Shown here piece by piece: positions 43,648-53,827 of a stretch of 64,000 nucleotides of DNA. The stretch lies in NCBI RefSeq assembly GCF_032118995.1, contig NC_092657.1:9735391-9799390 (forward strand). The letters are read 5' to 3'. Numbering within the stretch: the stretch's first letter is position 1; every line of letters starts with the position of its first letter. This DNA is from Asterias amurensis. Taxonomy: Eukaryota > Echinodermata > Asteroidea > Forcipulatida > Asteriidae. The notes under the pieces are model-generated. The model had not been told where the DNA came from. It did no database searches and saw only the letters and a list, made by a program, of their open reading frames with translations. A program made the translations under genes and the position numbers.

Positions 43648-43967
43648 GTATCACTGATGTCATCCCCTCCCTCTTCAACCTCCCCCTCCTCCTCCTCGGA
43701 GACGTTGAAGAGGGAGGGGATGACGAGAGTGATCTTGTGCAGACAGCGAGTTTGTCAACTCCTGTCGTCAGTCAAAGTGCAAGACCACAGAAAAGCACAA
43801 GAGAGAAGGACATATTGGCAATAGAGAGAGAAAAGCTTCAACTGGAAAGGGAAAGGATAGAAATATGCAAGGAGAGTTTAAGGCAGTCCACTTCTGTGGC
43901 CACTTCTTTGAAGGATATTAGCCACACCCTTCAGGTGTTCATGGCTTTATTTCTGAAAAAGAACTAA
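43648..43967 (+). CDS. Harbinger Myb-like protein (copy 2), last exon
   Basis: The acceptor CCTTGAAG joins exon 2 in phase 1: G then ITDVIPSLFNLPLLLLGDVE, EGGDDESDLVQTASLST, and a long charged coiled coil (REKDILAIEREKLQLERERI, EICKESLRQ) to a stop at 43965-43967. The acidic patch and coiled-coil tail are typical of these Myb-like partners. The CTCCCCCTCCTCCTCCTC tract and a GAAGAGGGAGGGGATGA segment form an inverted pair inside the exon. Confidence 0.7.
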
Positions 43968-44147
43968 TTTTTGTTTTAAAATTGTACATGTACAAAGAAT
44001 TTTTCTATTGGTTGTTCCTGTCAACTTCAATGTTGTATAAAATTCCTTCAAAACACTCTTCCTCATTAATTCCATAGCTCCTTTTGTCAGTGGATCAACC
44101 AGAAATTTGTCTTTGGAATTGAATTACTCCTTTCTACTATATAGTAC

Positions 44148-44375
44148 AGTTTGCGGTAACACCATGTTATAACAATCTCTAAATAAGTTGGGGTGGTTTT
44201 GAAAAGAACCGTTGGGTTAACTCGACGTTTCGATCAGTATGCTCTGATCGTCTTCTGGAGAATGCTGGAAGACGATCAGAGCATACTGATCGAAACGTCG
44301 AGTTAAGCCATTGGTTCTTTTCAGAACAACCCCAACTCATTTAGAGATTGTTATTACATGGTGTTACCGCAAACT
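44148..44375. repeat. Long hairpin repeat, 228 bp
   Basis: Left arm AGTTTGCGGTAACACCATGT and right arm ACATGGTGTTACCGCAAACT are exact inverses at the ends. Arms of about 110 bp meet at a short centre (AGAATGCTGG). Each arm contains the GACGATCAGAGCATACTGAT, CGAAACGTCGAG motif related to 15660-15697. It lies in the spacer between the two genes of Harbinger copy 2. Confidence 0.85.
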
Positions 44376-45466
44376 CTTGTGTCTTATCTCCACCATGCAG
44401 TTTCAAATCCTACTCCTTTATACTAATGATAGCTAATGAGATGAAGCAGTCATTTTCAAACTAAACTGAACCATATAGTCAAGAAGTATTTGATTGAATA
44501 TTTTGTTGAAATTGGCCAAAACCTATATTTTATTGCAATTTATTTACATATATTTAACTTAATCATTATGATCATTAATAAATAAACTTCAGACATATTG
44601 TTGTGTTTGTTGAGTGGGCAAACCTTGCATCTTTTATTATTAAATATTTTGCTTAAAAGAACTTTCACAGATTTGACAAGAAAAAAACTGGGAAGAACAC
44701 AGATTTACTTAAAACTTACACGGTCTGATGATGATAGTAGAAAACATCCCATAAATATTTTCTGTCTGAATACTTAGATGAGAAATAAATCAAAATAATT
44801 TGTCAGTGTTTTATTCTTTCACTGTGCATTCGATGTCATGCAAAATGTGTTTTTCAGTTTTAGACTATTTCTTGTGACCAAGAAGGCCGATCAATCTCAA
44901 ACTTCTACAAGTTTTTTGTACATGGTTTTTGTAGCAAATAACAGTTCTGTAATGTTCCTTTAAAACTTGAATGCCTATCTGTTATTTTGAGAAAACAAAA
45001 TTAGCTGTAGCAAACCCTAGCAGAGTTTTTCTCAAAGCTAAATTTCAATACGTCACATGTACACAGGTGGTTAAATAAATATATTTTTGTCAATAAAACA
45101 TCAGAAAGATTGTTATAAGCAGCATGACAAATTTAAAACAAATTTGTTTCCAATAGATGGAAAATTGCATAAGGGATATTAACATTGGTTTTACCCATAT
45201 ATTTACACCGATGTGTGTAAGCACTGTATACTTGGTACCGAGTTCAGTGCAAAAACTCACAGGAATATAACTCAAGTGAGATTGAACCCACGACCATCAA
45301 TTAAATTGTTCTCTAGCTACCGGGTAATCTTGGTGGCCGGTTTGAATTTTTTTGACTTCCTGTTTTTGTTCAAAGAAGTGAAATAAAATGTTATCAATTC
45401 AAACTTTCTTGGGTTTTATGTTCTTGTATAACTTATGCGAAAAATTGGTCTCAACAAAATCTTTAC

Positions 45467-45722
45467 TCAGTTGAAATATTCATTAACTATACGCCCATGA
45501 AGTACACCTTCATAGGGCAATTCCTCTACCTCGTCAACCTCAACATCCTCCTCAATATCTGGCTCCCCCAAGATCTTGGCAAAGTTAAACAAAACACAGC
45601 AGGATTTTATTATCTCGCAGGCTCTTGTGGGGGATACCCTTAGACCGAGTGCAAGGCAAGGAAACTTCCGCTTAAGTTGGCCAAGTGTCTGTTCCACTTT
45701 GACTCGTGTCCTCCGATGAGAT
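45467..45722 (-). CDS. HARBI1-like transposase (copy 2), last exon
   Basis: Acceptor CAATTACAG; completes an arginine codon from the previous exon and reads SHRRTRVKVEQTLGQLKRKF, then CEIIKSCCVLFNFAKIL and an acidic tail, with a stop at 45467. The E in VKVEQ is the third DDE residue and is intact. Confidence 0.8.
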
Positions 45723-46025
45723 CTGTAATTGGGAGAAAACCTTCATAAAATGTTAATTTATCAAAATAAATTATTCAACAATGAAAGATTAAAGGGGTCT
45801 CGTCTATTCTTATGTTAAGAAGCCCCAATTTCCTGACAAACTGCATACAACATTGCGTTTACCACAGACTGGTGTCTTAAGAACAGCCACAATTATAAAA
45901 ATTAGCTACAGGTTTATTACCTTTGTGATGAACGCACTATTGTGCACTACCATAAAGACTAGAATTAGGAACAAACATATTGTAGGAGTATTGAAACATC
46001 AGGTGTTGGCACTTATATACTGTAC

Positions 46026-46127
46026 CTGTTATAATTCCTTTCAGCATTTGTTGTCGGTTTGTCAATGGGAGTCATCAGCCAAGGCCTGAGAGGGTATCCA
46101 GAGTCTCCAATCAACGATCCTTGCAAA
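46026..46127 (-). CDS. HARBI1-like transposase (copy 2), GDSGY exon
   Basis: 102-bp exon, acceptor TTTTTAG and donor AACAG then GTACAG. It reads [39 protein letters not shown] holds the second catalytic aspartate. It joins the last exon in frame. In copy 1 the same residues lie inside a longer exon, so copy 2 has an extra intron or copy 1 has lost one. Confidence 0.8.
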
Positions 46128-46349
46128 CTAAAAACAAAGTGTATGGTATGTTGTGTTATATTTAAGGTTTCGATTCTTCAAGCATAAAGCAAAATCATTG
46201 TTAAATGTCTGTTATGTATATTATGGATATGTGAGGGGGTCAAGTTTGATCTTCTACTGACCAGCATAAATGGCTTAAATGAGATTGGCTGTTTTAAGTC
46301 AGATTTTATAAACTCTCTTTATTTGATATCAGAAGATTGAGCTTATTTA

Positions 46350-46445
46350 AGTTATCACACTGGCTCTCGTGGAATACGGAAAGATGTAGCGCCGTGGCCT
46401 CGTTGAATATGGAACGCAGACACGCTATATTTTTCCATATTCAAT
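46350..46445. repeat. Fragment of the MITE-like repeat
   Basis: GTTATCACACTGGCTCTCGT, GGAATACGGAAAGATGTAGC and ACGCTATATTTTTCCATATTC resemble the ends of the repeats at 40640 and 43045. Confidence 0.5.
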
Positions 46446-46479
46446 TCAATTCAATTCAATTCAATTCAATTCAATTGTT
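46438..46479. repeat. (AATTC)n microsatellite
   Basis: About eight perfect ATTCA units in a row. It is followed by TGTTTGTTGTCACACATATA and a LINE/SINE-like tail region to about 46770 (GCGAGTACGGTTGGAGTCGG, CTCTGATCGCTC), possibly a retroposon 3' end. Confidence 0.8.
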
Positions 46480-47125
46480 TGTTGTCACACATATAAATAT
46501 ATACAGTGAAATTCACTTCGGCTTGCGAGTCTAAAAATGTTAACATCAAAAATTACAAAAAATACAGAAAACCCTAAAACCACATAGGCATACAATAACG
46601 AACAAATAAACAGTATGCGCACAATATGCAGAGAGACAATAACAGTAACAAAATTGCAAACCCCCAAAACAAATTAAAAAGTATTAATCATTAAGTAACC
46701 TTATTGCACTGGGATAAAACTATTGCGAGTACGGTTGGAGTCGGCTCTGATCGCTCTATATCGCTTACCTGATGTCATTAATTCAAACAAACTGTTCGCA
46801 GGGTGAAATTTATTCCGCTTTTGTGATAACTTACATTAATAAATACCTTGGACGGTTTCAAGTCTCTGATATTGGTCAAAACCCGGTCATGTGTGAGAGT
46901 GTTAATAGTGGTATAAAGACCGGCTTTGGAAAACAGCAAATAGATCATTCTTTCAAGGAGTCACTGGTCTCAAAGATCAGTAATGTGATTAACGCACGAA
47001 AGAGATGGGAACCATCAAAAGCTCAAATATGGCCCCTGAACATATCTGGAAGTACCGCCGAGAGAAAAGTCACAAAGTTTAGACAATTTTAGTCGTTTAA
47101 TTCGCTAAAAAAAGTATGTATTAAT

Positions 47126-47284
47126 GGGAATAACAGTGTTTGTACCCGGTCATCACTGCGGGGTAATGACCTTGGTTGGTGGCTGGCGCTCTTAACGGAC
47201 TCCGGATCGGTCCGTTAACAGCGCCAGCCACCAACCAAGGTCATTACCACGCAGTGAAGACCGGGTATGAACACTGTTATTCCC
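47126..47284. repeat. Near-perfect 159-bp palindrome
   Basis: GGGAATAACAGTGTTTGTAC, CCGGTCATCACTGCGGGGTA on the left mirrors TACCACGCAGTGAAGACCGG, GTATGAACACTGTTATTCCC on the right. The centre is near ACTCCGGATCGGTCC. A foldback MITE inserted in the transposase intron of Harbinger copy 2. Confidence 0.85.
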
Positions 47285-47367
47285 TAAATGTTAGTGTTGC
47301 TCATTCATTTTGTTTTATTTTATAATTGTTTTTCTTGTGTTCAGATGATAATTAAAAATAGACAAAC

Positions 47368-47825
47368 CTGCCATCAGTGAACATGTCGCCAATGACACTC
47401 CTGTTGACGATGGCACTGTTGTGAGTGCTACCTGGCTACAACATTGGTGATTTGATACTGAGCATTACAGATGACTTGAACATTGATGCTGTGCCAGCCC
47501 TTTCTATTCACATACAGATGTTCATCATCCAGTAGAGGAGCACCATACAATCGGATATGACTCCCATTAACAGCTCCGACAATTTTATGAAACCCTGCGA
47601 TGGCGAAGAACTCTCGCTGGGTTGTCATCACATGTGCTGTTGAACAGGAAATTTGATGACTCTGTTGGCTAATCTGTTGATAGCACCACAAACTCGATGA
47701 ACAATTCTGCACACAGATGGTATACTGACATCATGAAGATCTCCATCTATTGAGTAAAACGACCCAGTAGCAAAAAATCGTAGCGCTACCAAGAGTTGCA
47801 TTTGTCCTGAGATTGCATTGCTGCG
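47368..47825 (-). pseudogene. HARBI1-like transposase (copy 2), HTH and first DDE exon
   Basis: Acceptor TTACTTTCACAG; it joins the first exon in frame (EHDTK then RSNAISGQMQLLVALRFF, ATGSFYSIDGDLHDVSIPSV). It then changes frame near 47640, continuing REFFAIAGFHKIVGAVNGSH, IRLYG, YVNRKGWHSINVQVICNAQY. Where the family has VDGTH this copy has VNGSH, so the first catalytic aspartate is replaced by asparagine. After NVVAR the WPG of the WPGSTHDS signature is missing and the frame shifts again (STHNSAIVNRSVIGDMFTDG). The copy is catalytically dead. Confidence 0.8.
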
Positions 47826-48246
47826 CTGTGAAAGTAAATATAATATTTATTAGATTTTATCGTACCAACAACATGTTGCATTCCCGATCCAACTTGAGGG
47901 CAACATATCCCCATAATTTGTCATTCAATGGTCATTTTGAAAAAAAATTACAAAATTGTCATAATTTGTTTTTTAATTGGGGGCACCTTTTATTTTTATT
48001 TATGTAAAAATGTACATCATAATAATGAGACTGTGGTGTCATTCAATCTCTATGTGCACACAGTTTAGTTGTTATTCAACCACTTCCTCCGTCTACTTTT
48101 TATGTAATGTTGTTGATCACTTCGTGAATTTAAAAACTGTATAGAATAGTTTAGTATGGTAGTAATTCTAACCAGTAGTACACCGAATAACTTTTTGTAT
48201 TAGTTTAATTATTTTGTTATTAATTCAAAGAAATTTGTGAAATGTC

Positions 48247-48631
48247 TTAAAGACGGTGGACACTATTGGCATATATGTCAAAGACTAGCCTTCACAGTTG
48301 GTGTATCTCAACATATGCATAAAATAACTAACCTGTAAAAATTTGAGCTCAATCGGTCATAGAACTTGTGAGATAATGAAAGGAAAAATACCCTTGTCAC
48401 ACGAAGTTGTGTGCGTTTATATAGTTGATTTCGAGACCTGAAGTTCTAAATCTGAGGTCTCGAAATTAAGTTCGTGGACAATTACTTCTTTCTCAAAAAC
48501 TACCCCACTTTAAAGGGAGCCGTTTCTCACAATGTTTTATATCATCAACCTCTTCCCATTACTCGTCACCAAGAAAGGTTTTACGCTTGAAATTATGTTG
48601 AGTAATTACCAATAGTGTCCACTGCCTTTAA
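48247..48631. mobile_element. TTAA-flanked palindromic MITE, family 4
   Basis: Begins TTAAAGACGGTGGACACTAT, TGG and ends CCAATAGTGTCCACTGCC, TTTAA, 385 bp. Its internal words match family 2 (ATGCATAAAATAACTAACCT, CTCAATCGGTCAT). The right TTAA (48628-48631) is shared with the next MITE. Confidence 0.85.
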
Positions 48632-49010
48632 AGGAACACGTTGCCTTGGATCGGTCGAGTTGGTCTTTGAAAAACGTTTGTTATTAAATGCAAATGGTTA
48701 GATAGATAATTTAAAAGTAGAATATAATAATCCACACTAACATGCCTCGAAATTGCACCGTTTTCTTTTTACGTCGCGAAGAAACACGGTCGGCCATTTT
48801 TGGGAGTCACCTTATTGACTCCCAAAAATTGCCAACCATGTTAGTTCGCGACATAAGTGGAAAGCCGTTCAAGTTCGAGTCATACTTGTGTGAATCATTA
48901 TATTCTACTTTAAAAACGTTTTTCTAACTATAATATGCATTTTATAATAAACGGTTCAAAACGCTTTTCAAGGACCAACTTGTCCGAGTCAAGGCAACGT
49001 GTTCCTTTAA
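48628..49010. mobile_element. TTAA-flanked palindromic MITE, family 1
   Basis: Begins TTAAAGGAACACGTTGCC, TTGGATCGG and ends CCGAGTCAAGGCAACGTG, TTCCTTTAA. The central palindrome is TTTTTGGGAGTCACCTT, ATTGACTCCCAAAAATTG. It abuts the family 4 element, sharing one TTAA, so one inserted into the terminal TTAA of the other. Confidence 0.85.
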
Positions 49011-49905
49011 TGAAATAAAATAAATAATAATAAGGGTCATATAAACCGTCCAAAAACTGTTGAACTTCTACTTTTACTTCGATACTTGGCATAGTCCTTC
49101 AGTCAGGATATAAACGCCACCCACTATTGTATTTATCAACCATCATGACTAAGTGGAAGGGAAAATAGTCTTCAGGTGTATCCTACAAAACTGTCCAAAC
49201 CCAACCCATTTCATTTTTTAAATTCAAGACTAAGACATTATAATTACACATTCATTTCAAGTAACAACACCCACACAATTCATTGGAACTTGTTAATGTT
49301 TAATGTTCTTGATCTAGTCTATTCCTTCCTCCATGGTCTAACCTAGAATTTGTCCTACGTTACAGAGGAGTCAAACCTGGGCTACTCTTGCATATGATGT
49401 TCAATCTATTAAACTCTAACTCACCTCACTACTTGTTTAAAACTAAAACATCATTTTATAACAAAATTCCATTAAATTTTAATTGTACCATATATATAAA
49501 AAAACAGCGAAACTGAAAATGGTGTTGTAAAAAAAACTTTAAAAAAAAGGTTCAATTAAATTTGACTAGGCCTAGCTTTATTAAGAAGTCGTCAAACTGT
49601 CTAGGTAAAACTTAACAGCTTCAACATGATTCGGCTAGAGTATAACTTAAAACAAAAACGTAACGAGTTGTGTGCATAGAAAGACACTGCGCGTGGATGC
49701 CGCCATGTTTGTTTATAGTTTTCATGTTTTTTGAGCAAACGAATGGTGGCGCTAGACAGTTTGCTTTTACTGCTTTAGGGATTTTAATCACTGGTGTTTT
49801 GTACTTGTGTAAGTTTACAGAAATAAATCATAATGTGTTCATGTAATAAATAACAAAATTTAACATTATTTTCTTCGATGCTTATTTATTTAATAATTTA
49901 CCTTT
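49011..49905. other. Intronic/spacer DNA of Harbinger copy 2
   Basis: AT-rich, no coding signal. It lies between the first and second transposase exons. Confidence 0.5.
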
Positions 49906-49911
49906 GTGTCA

Positions 49912-50084
49912 TGTTCTAATTCAACCCTTTCCAATAAACCAACAATTCCATTTTGTGTAAAGCGATAGCGCCTGTAAATTTCATCGTCCGTTAATGTATC
50001 AAGTGGGCATCTTCGGTCAGGAAATAACCTTTCTCGGCGTAATGCCCGCCCAGCTTCTCTGTCTAGAAGCAGCATTAACGCCAT
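49912..50084 (-). CDS. HARBI1-like transposase (copy 2), first exon
   Basis: ATG at 50084 gives MALMLLLDREAGRALRRERL, FPDRRCPLDTLTDDEIYRRY, RFTQNGIVGLLERVELEHDT, K and a donor (AAAG then GTAAAT). RRERLF.DR..PLD...D.EIY.RYRF is the diagnostic N-terminus of HARBI1-like transposases. The frame extends further upstream to GTG-type codons inside the right TIR region, but this ATG starts the conserved block. Confidence 0.85.
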
Positions 50085-50290
50085 TTTGAGACTAGAGCAA
50101 TGTGAGTTAAGACGACCCTTTGGGTGGTCGTAAGTTACGATGTACCTTAGCTCGTTGTCAAGGAATTTGCGACGTCTAGAATGCATCGTAAGTTTCGTGA
50201 AATCGATGGGGGAGCACGTCCTAAGTTTACGACGCGTATACATCGTAACTTGAGCTACGACGCCTCGTAGCGCTTCGTGAAATCGACCCC

Positions 50291-51333
50291 GTGTGTCTGC
50301 CTGATGTCTAGAACAGTGACAGGATGATTGATTATTGTCTTAAGTAACAGTGTCTAGATCTAAGACCTTGGAGTGTGACCTTGGGGTCAGGGTTAGCCTC
50401 AGGGGAATTCTATGCGGCTACGAAGTTAAAGGTGACTAAGTCGAAGACTCACCCCAAGCTAATTCTGCTGCTACTAGTGTTATCCGGCTTATGGTCGATT
50501 TAGCACTTTAAAAAACCCGTAATTTTTTACTGTACCGTTAATGAGTATACAAAATTTGTTTACAATGGTACAGTCGATGACTGTACGAGAGTGCAGCGCA
50601 GAGTTAATACATATAAACGAAATTGATCAATTACATCTTCTGTAACTAAATCTGACCTAAAATTTGTGCAAGTTCCTAGTTATTATTTGTTTTAATCCAA
50701 GTTAATCAATTCATCTGCCAATAGTTGGAACATAAGTATTCATTTCGGTTTACACTTGTATGTCTTAAGTCACACAAGTTTGGCAGGTAAACTAACTGGA
50801 ACAAAAGCGGTTGTATCTTTGTTTGCATTTATGAACAAAATAATTGTGGTTGATTTATTCCAACAGTTTTACTGAATTTATTGGATTGTGCACTCTTGAC
50901 TTAATCACACTGTTAAAGAGGGTCTTTAATGTCAAATTCAATTTTGTGATATACCTTTTTTTTCCCCAAAAATGCCTCCTTGGATGAAAAAAACTCATTA
51001 GTTGTTTAATCCAATGACGTCATGTTTCAAATTGAAGTCACGAATGAACCAAAACAACCCGTACAAAAATGAACCCATTTTTCTCTTGAATTATGTCATA
51101 AAGGATGTTTTGAACGTTGACAAATTTTGCACTGGAGGATATCGAATAGAATGGCAATTACACCACTTTAACGTGAGGTTAGAGACTTGTAATTTTTTCA
51201 CCACTCACATGAGGACTATATCTATTGGAAAATGAGTACATCACATTAAAGCCGCTCTATTAGTGCAGTTGAACTGCAGTTGTTTCCACTTGGCCAAAAT
51301 GAAAAAATAATACAAGTGCTTCAAAATAATTAC
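50291..51333. other. No gene recognised
   Basis: AT-rich region between Harbinger copy 2 and the 3' exon of the interrupted host-type gene. The final exon and poly(A) site of that gene, if present, should lie here, but I could not identify them. Confidence 0.4.
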
Positions 51334-51503
51334 CTTTGCATGAATCACTTCCTTTGTAGCTGCAATATTAGGTGGGTATTGTAGATTGAAAACATAGAAC
51401 ACCACGAACCACATCTGAAGACCCTTGAGAAGATCACTGCAATTGAGTAGTGGATTCCTTTCGATGCAGACTGCACATTTTGTGCTCAGGAAGGGGTTGT
51501 CAC
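51334..51503 (-). CDS. Interrupted host-type gene, C-terminal-region exon
   Basis: 170-bp exon with acceptor TTTCTACTGCAG and donor GCAAAG then GTAATT. It completes a glycine codon from the previous exon and reads GDNPFLSTKCAVCIERNPLL, LLKGLQMWFVVFYVFNLQYP, PNIAATKEVIHAK. The pattern of a hydrophobic F.V.F.FN..YP followed by a helix resembles the C-terminus of a large family of uncharacterised vertebrate and invertebrate proteins (some labelled SAMD3-like). Biochemical function unknown. Confidence 0.55.
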
Positions 51504-52081
51504 CTGCAGTAGAAACAATCATATAAACAAACATGAATTTATTTGCAAATGCAAATAACAAAAGGACCAGTTTAGGTTATAAAATGAGGAATTTTTTTTT
51601 ACCAAATCTTTATTTACATCTACCCACAGTTAATATTTTTAAGACACACAGGGTAAGTCTAATGAGCATAGGAAATCTGTGGGCTTAAAATGTTGAATAG
51701 GTGACATTTGTTGTTGACCACAAAATATTGCAGTATTTTTCAGATGATCCAGGGTGTGGGAGTTTCAGTTTTTGAGAAAAATGTTGGCAAGTTCACTTAT
51801 CAATTTCAAATATGAGCACAAAGCTGTAGACAAAATGTCTTATTGGAAACAATAAACCATCTGATTTAAGATTGATTTCATTAAGTATGGGAAACACCAT
51901 AGTTCCATCAGTAATACTATACTTAGCCTTCTAAGCATATGCACAAAAATTTAAGTATGATTGATTTTCAACTCAAATGTACTTCAGGTGAGAAAATTAT
52001 CATTCAATGTTCAAGTCATTATTAATGGTGAAATTAAATTGGGGAACTAAAATGTCAGTTATTTTCGAGGGTATTTTTTAC

Positions 52082-52131
52082 CTGCATAGGCCAGTACAGG
52101 GCTATCCGTGTCACAGTCAAAGTCAGAGCTT
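52082..52131 (-). CDS. Interrupted host-type gene, small middle exon
   Basis: Encodes SSDFDCDTDSPVLAYAG, ending at GCAG then GTAAAA and joining the next exon in frame. Two acceptors are possible: GCAAG at 52132, which keeps the frame from the preceding exon, or AAAG at 52143. I chose the former for phase. An MITE lies about 280 bp upstream in the intron. Confidence 0.45.
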
Positions 52132-52410
52132 CTTGCAGTTTCCTTTACACAGAAAGAAAAAGAAAACAAATCACAAACATGTATAACGTTCAAAATATAT
52201 AAATACTAGAGGCCATTTACAACATTGGTAATTACCATGACACTGCTATACTTTGTGTCCCTTTAAGCTGTTGTCAGCATTTTTCATAACAAGAGCATAT
52301 AACACGCGATGAATTTTTCACTGGTTATTTCATGATATTGAAAAGTAAGGGTTTAATACTGATGTTGTACTTGTACCTTTTGTCTATAAACAAATGCCGA
52401 ATATATCTGG

Positions 52411-52785
52411 TTAAAGCCATTGGACCCTTTCGGTAAACAGTGTTGCCCAAGGCCCACACTTTGTGTACCACAACTTCTATATCAAATAACAAACCTGTGA
52501 AAATTTAGGCTCAATCGGTCATCGGAGTCGGGAGAAAACAAAGGAAAAACCCCAGACCCTTGTTTCCGCGCGTTTCGCCGTGTCATGACATGTGTTTACA
52601 ATAAATCCGTAGTTCTCGTTAACGAGAATTTATATTGTTTGGCTGTTTTCTCAAAAAGTAAAGCATTTTGTGGAATAATATTTCAAGAGAAGTCTTTCAC
52701 CATTGCCTTCTATAAACCCTGTAAGTTATTTGTAAATCTGTGAACTTTTATTTTTTTCTGAACCGAAAAGGTCCAATGGCTTTAA
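52411..52785. mobile_element. TTAA-flanked palindromic MITE, family 5
   Basis: Begins TTAAAGCCATTGGACCCTTT and ends AAAAGGTCCAATGGCTTTAA, 375 bp, with centre CTCGTTAACGAG. Internal words (ACCTGTGAAAATTTAGGCTC, AATCGGTCATCGGAGTCG) are shared with families 2 and 4. It lies in an intron of the interrupted host-type gene. Confidence 0.85.
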
Positions 52786-53070
52786 GTCAGAACTGGAAGA
52801 TGTTCCCACTTGAAAAGTATTTAAAGAAAACTTTCAACTGATCCATTAGTTATTAAATAATTGTACTTGGCATCTAGATCTGTTATTGAAATAATTTACA
52901 ATTAGGCTTAAGAAGCTTCCGTGGATACAACTGTAGTTAGGGTAAAGTGTGCATAAGGATGTGACATCACCCATACTGTGTTCATAGTTTAACAGAATGT
53001 GTGAAACGTCACATTTGTATAATGCATTTATGTCATTGCAACTTCTTAATTACGATCCCTAATCTGGTAC

Positions 53071-53678
53071 CTGAAATCCCTTGATTGAAAGGTTTTCCTC
53101 TTCTCCAAAGTAGTCTGGCAATGTGCAAAGTGCACCAGCATATTCAACTCTCTCTGGTGTCGTTGACTGATTTTTAGCACTTTCAACCAGTTTCTCCATC
53201 TTTTGCTGACCTTCTTATTGTCTTCCATAAAACTCATGATTGTTTTACCCTTTGAGGTGATGTTATCCATGAAGACTGTCTTGGTATCATGACCAACAAG
53301 ATGCTGAAAATGATCTAGCAGATAGATTTGCTCAAACAGGAAAGGCCACTGTTCTTTAACATTCATAAGGGAAACAGCTGGTTGCTTGATAATGACAGAT
53401 CTTTGGCTAATATAAGTCAGTTTCATATATTCTCTCACTTTAGCACCATCTCTGTCCTTCTTTGGGTACTCCTGCTGGAGCCAGTTTCTTTTTAGTTCAA
53501 GTGACTCTTTGTCCTTTCCATTTGGAAACACTGAGGGCTGCCAATCAGCACATCCGTATGAATCTCTGAACCGCTTCTGTGGTTTACCTGATGGAACGCG
53601 TGATCCTTGTTTTTTGTTTACTGCCATTACAAGGCGAACAGAGTGATGGTTGTAATACATGGTCTCCAATGATCTTGC
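53071..53678 (-). CDS. Interrupted host-type gene, main exon (downstream part)
   Basis: Long exon part reading FARSLETMYYNHHSVRLVMA, VNKKQGSRVPSGKPQKRFRD, SYGCADWQPSVFP, then ISQRSVIIKQPAVSLMNVKE, QWPFLFEQIYLLDHFQHLVG and a lysine-rich tail, ending at a donor (TTTCAG then GTACCA). The order RF.DSYGC..WQP...G, SL..K...L..EY, SQR, WPFLF....L..HF..L.G and KG..I..F is a recognisable signature of an uncharacterised metazoan family (SAMD3-like proteins), from memory. The exon is cut at 53678 by the DIRS-type element. The same reading frame resumes at 58762 on the far side (FENGSGTGTEG), so the insertion split one coding exon. Confidence 0.6.
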
Positions 53679-53827
53679 AAAGTTAATTTTCTTTTCGTTA
53701 TTGCACGACAGGTGCAGCACGCTCGTTAGAGCGTGCCATGATTACGTAAGGTTTCCTTTCACATTCTCCCTTAAAACGGGGCGTTTTCAGCTTAGCAATC
53801 ACTCTCGGTAGAGCAACTTACCTCGCT
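53679..53827 (+). repeat. Split direct repeat A1 of the DIRS-type element
   Basis: 149 bp from AAAGTTAATTTTCTTTTCG to CAACTTACCTCGCT, identical to A2. Contains the internal dyad GCACGCTCGTTAGAGCGTGC. Confidence 0.9.

Larger units (their letters stand above)
42291..50289. mobile_element. PIF/Harbinger element copy 2, both TIRs present
   Basis: Left end GGGTCGATTTCATGAAGC and right end GCTTCGTGAAATCGACCC are inverted, and both continue with AACTTACGATG/ CATCGTAACTTGAG-type sequence. Between them lie a Myb/SANT-like gene on the plus strand (42567-43967) and a HARBI1-like transposase on the minus strand (50084-45467), transcribed toward each other. The full span is 8.0 kb because several MITEs and hairpin repeats have inserted (44148, 47126, 48247, 48628). 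No clean 3-bp target duplication could be read (CTGT before, CGTG after), so the flanks have drifted or the edge is a base or two off. Confidence 0.8.

Noticed and set aside
42281-50300. TWA-type 3-bp target duplication for Harbinger copy 2
   Set aside because: The bases flanking the TIRs (CTGT and CGTG) do not match; the duplication could not be confirmed.
53679-53720. First 13 codons of the minus-strand frame starting at 53720 as the gene start
   Set aside because: These codons lie inside repeat A1 of the DIRS-type element; the host-gene frame really continues from the far side of the insertion.
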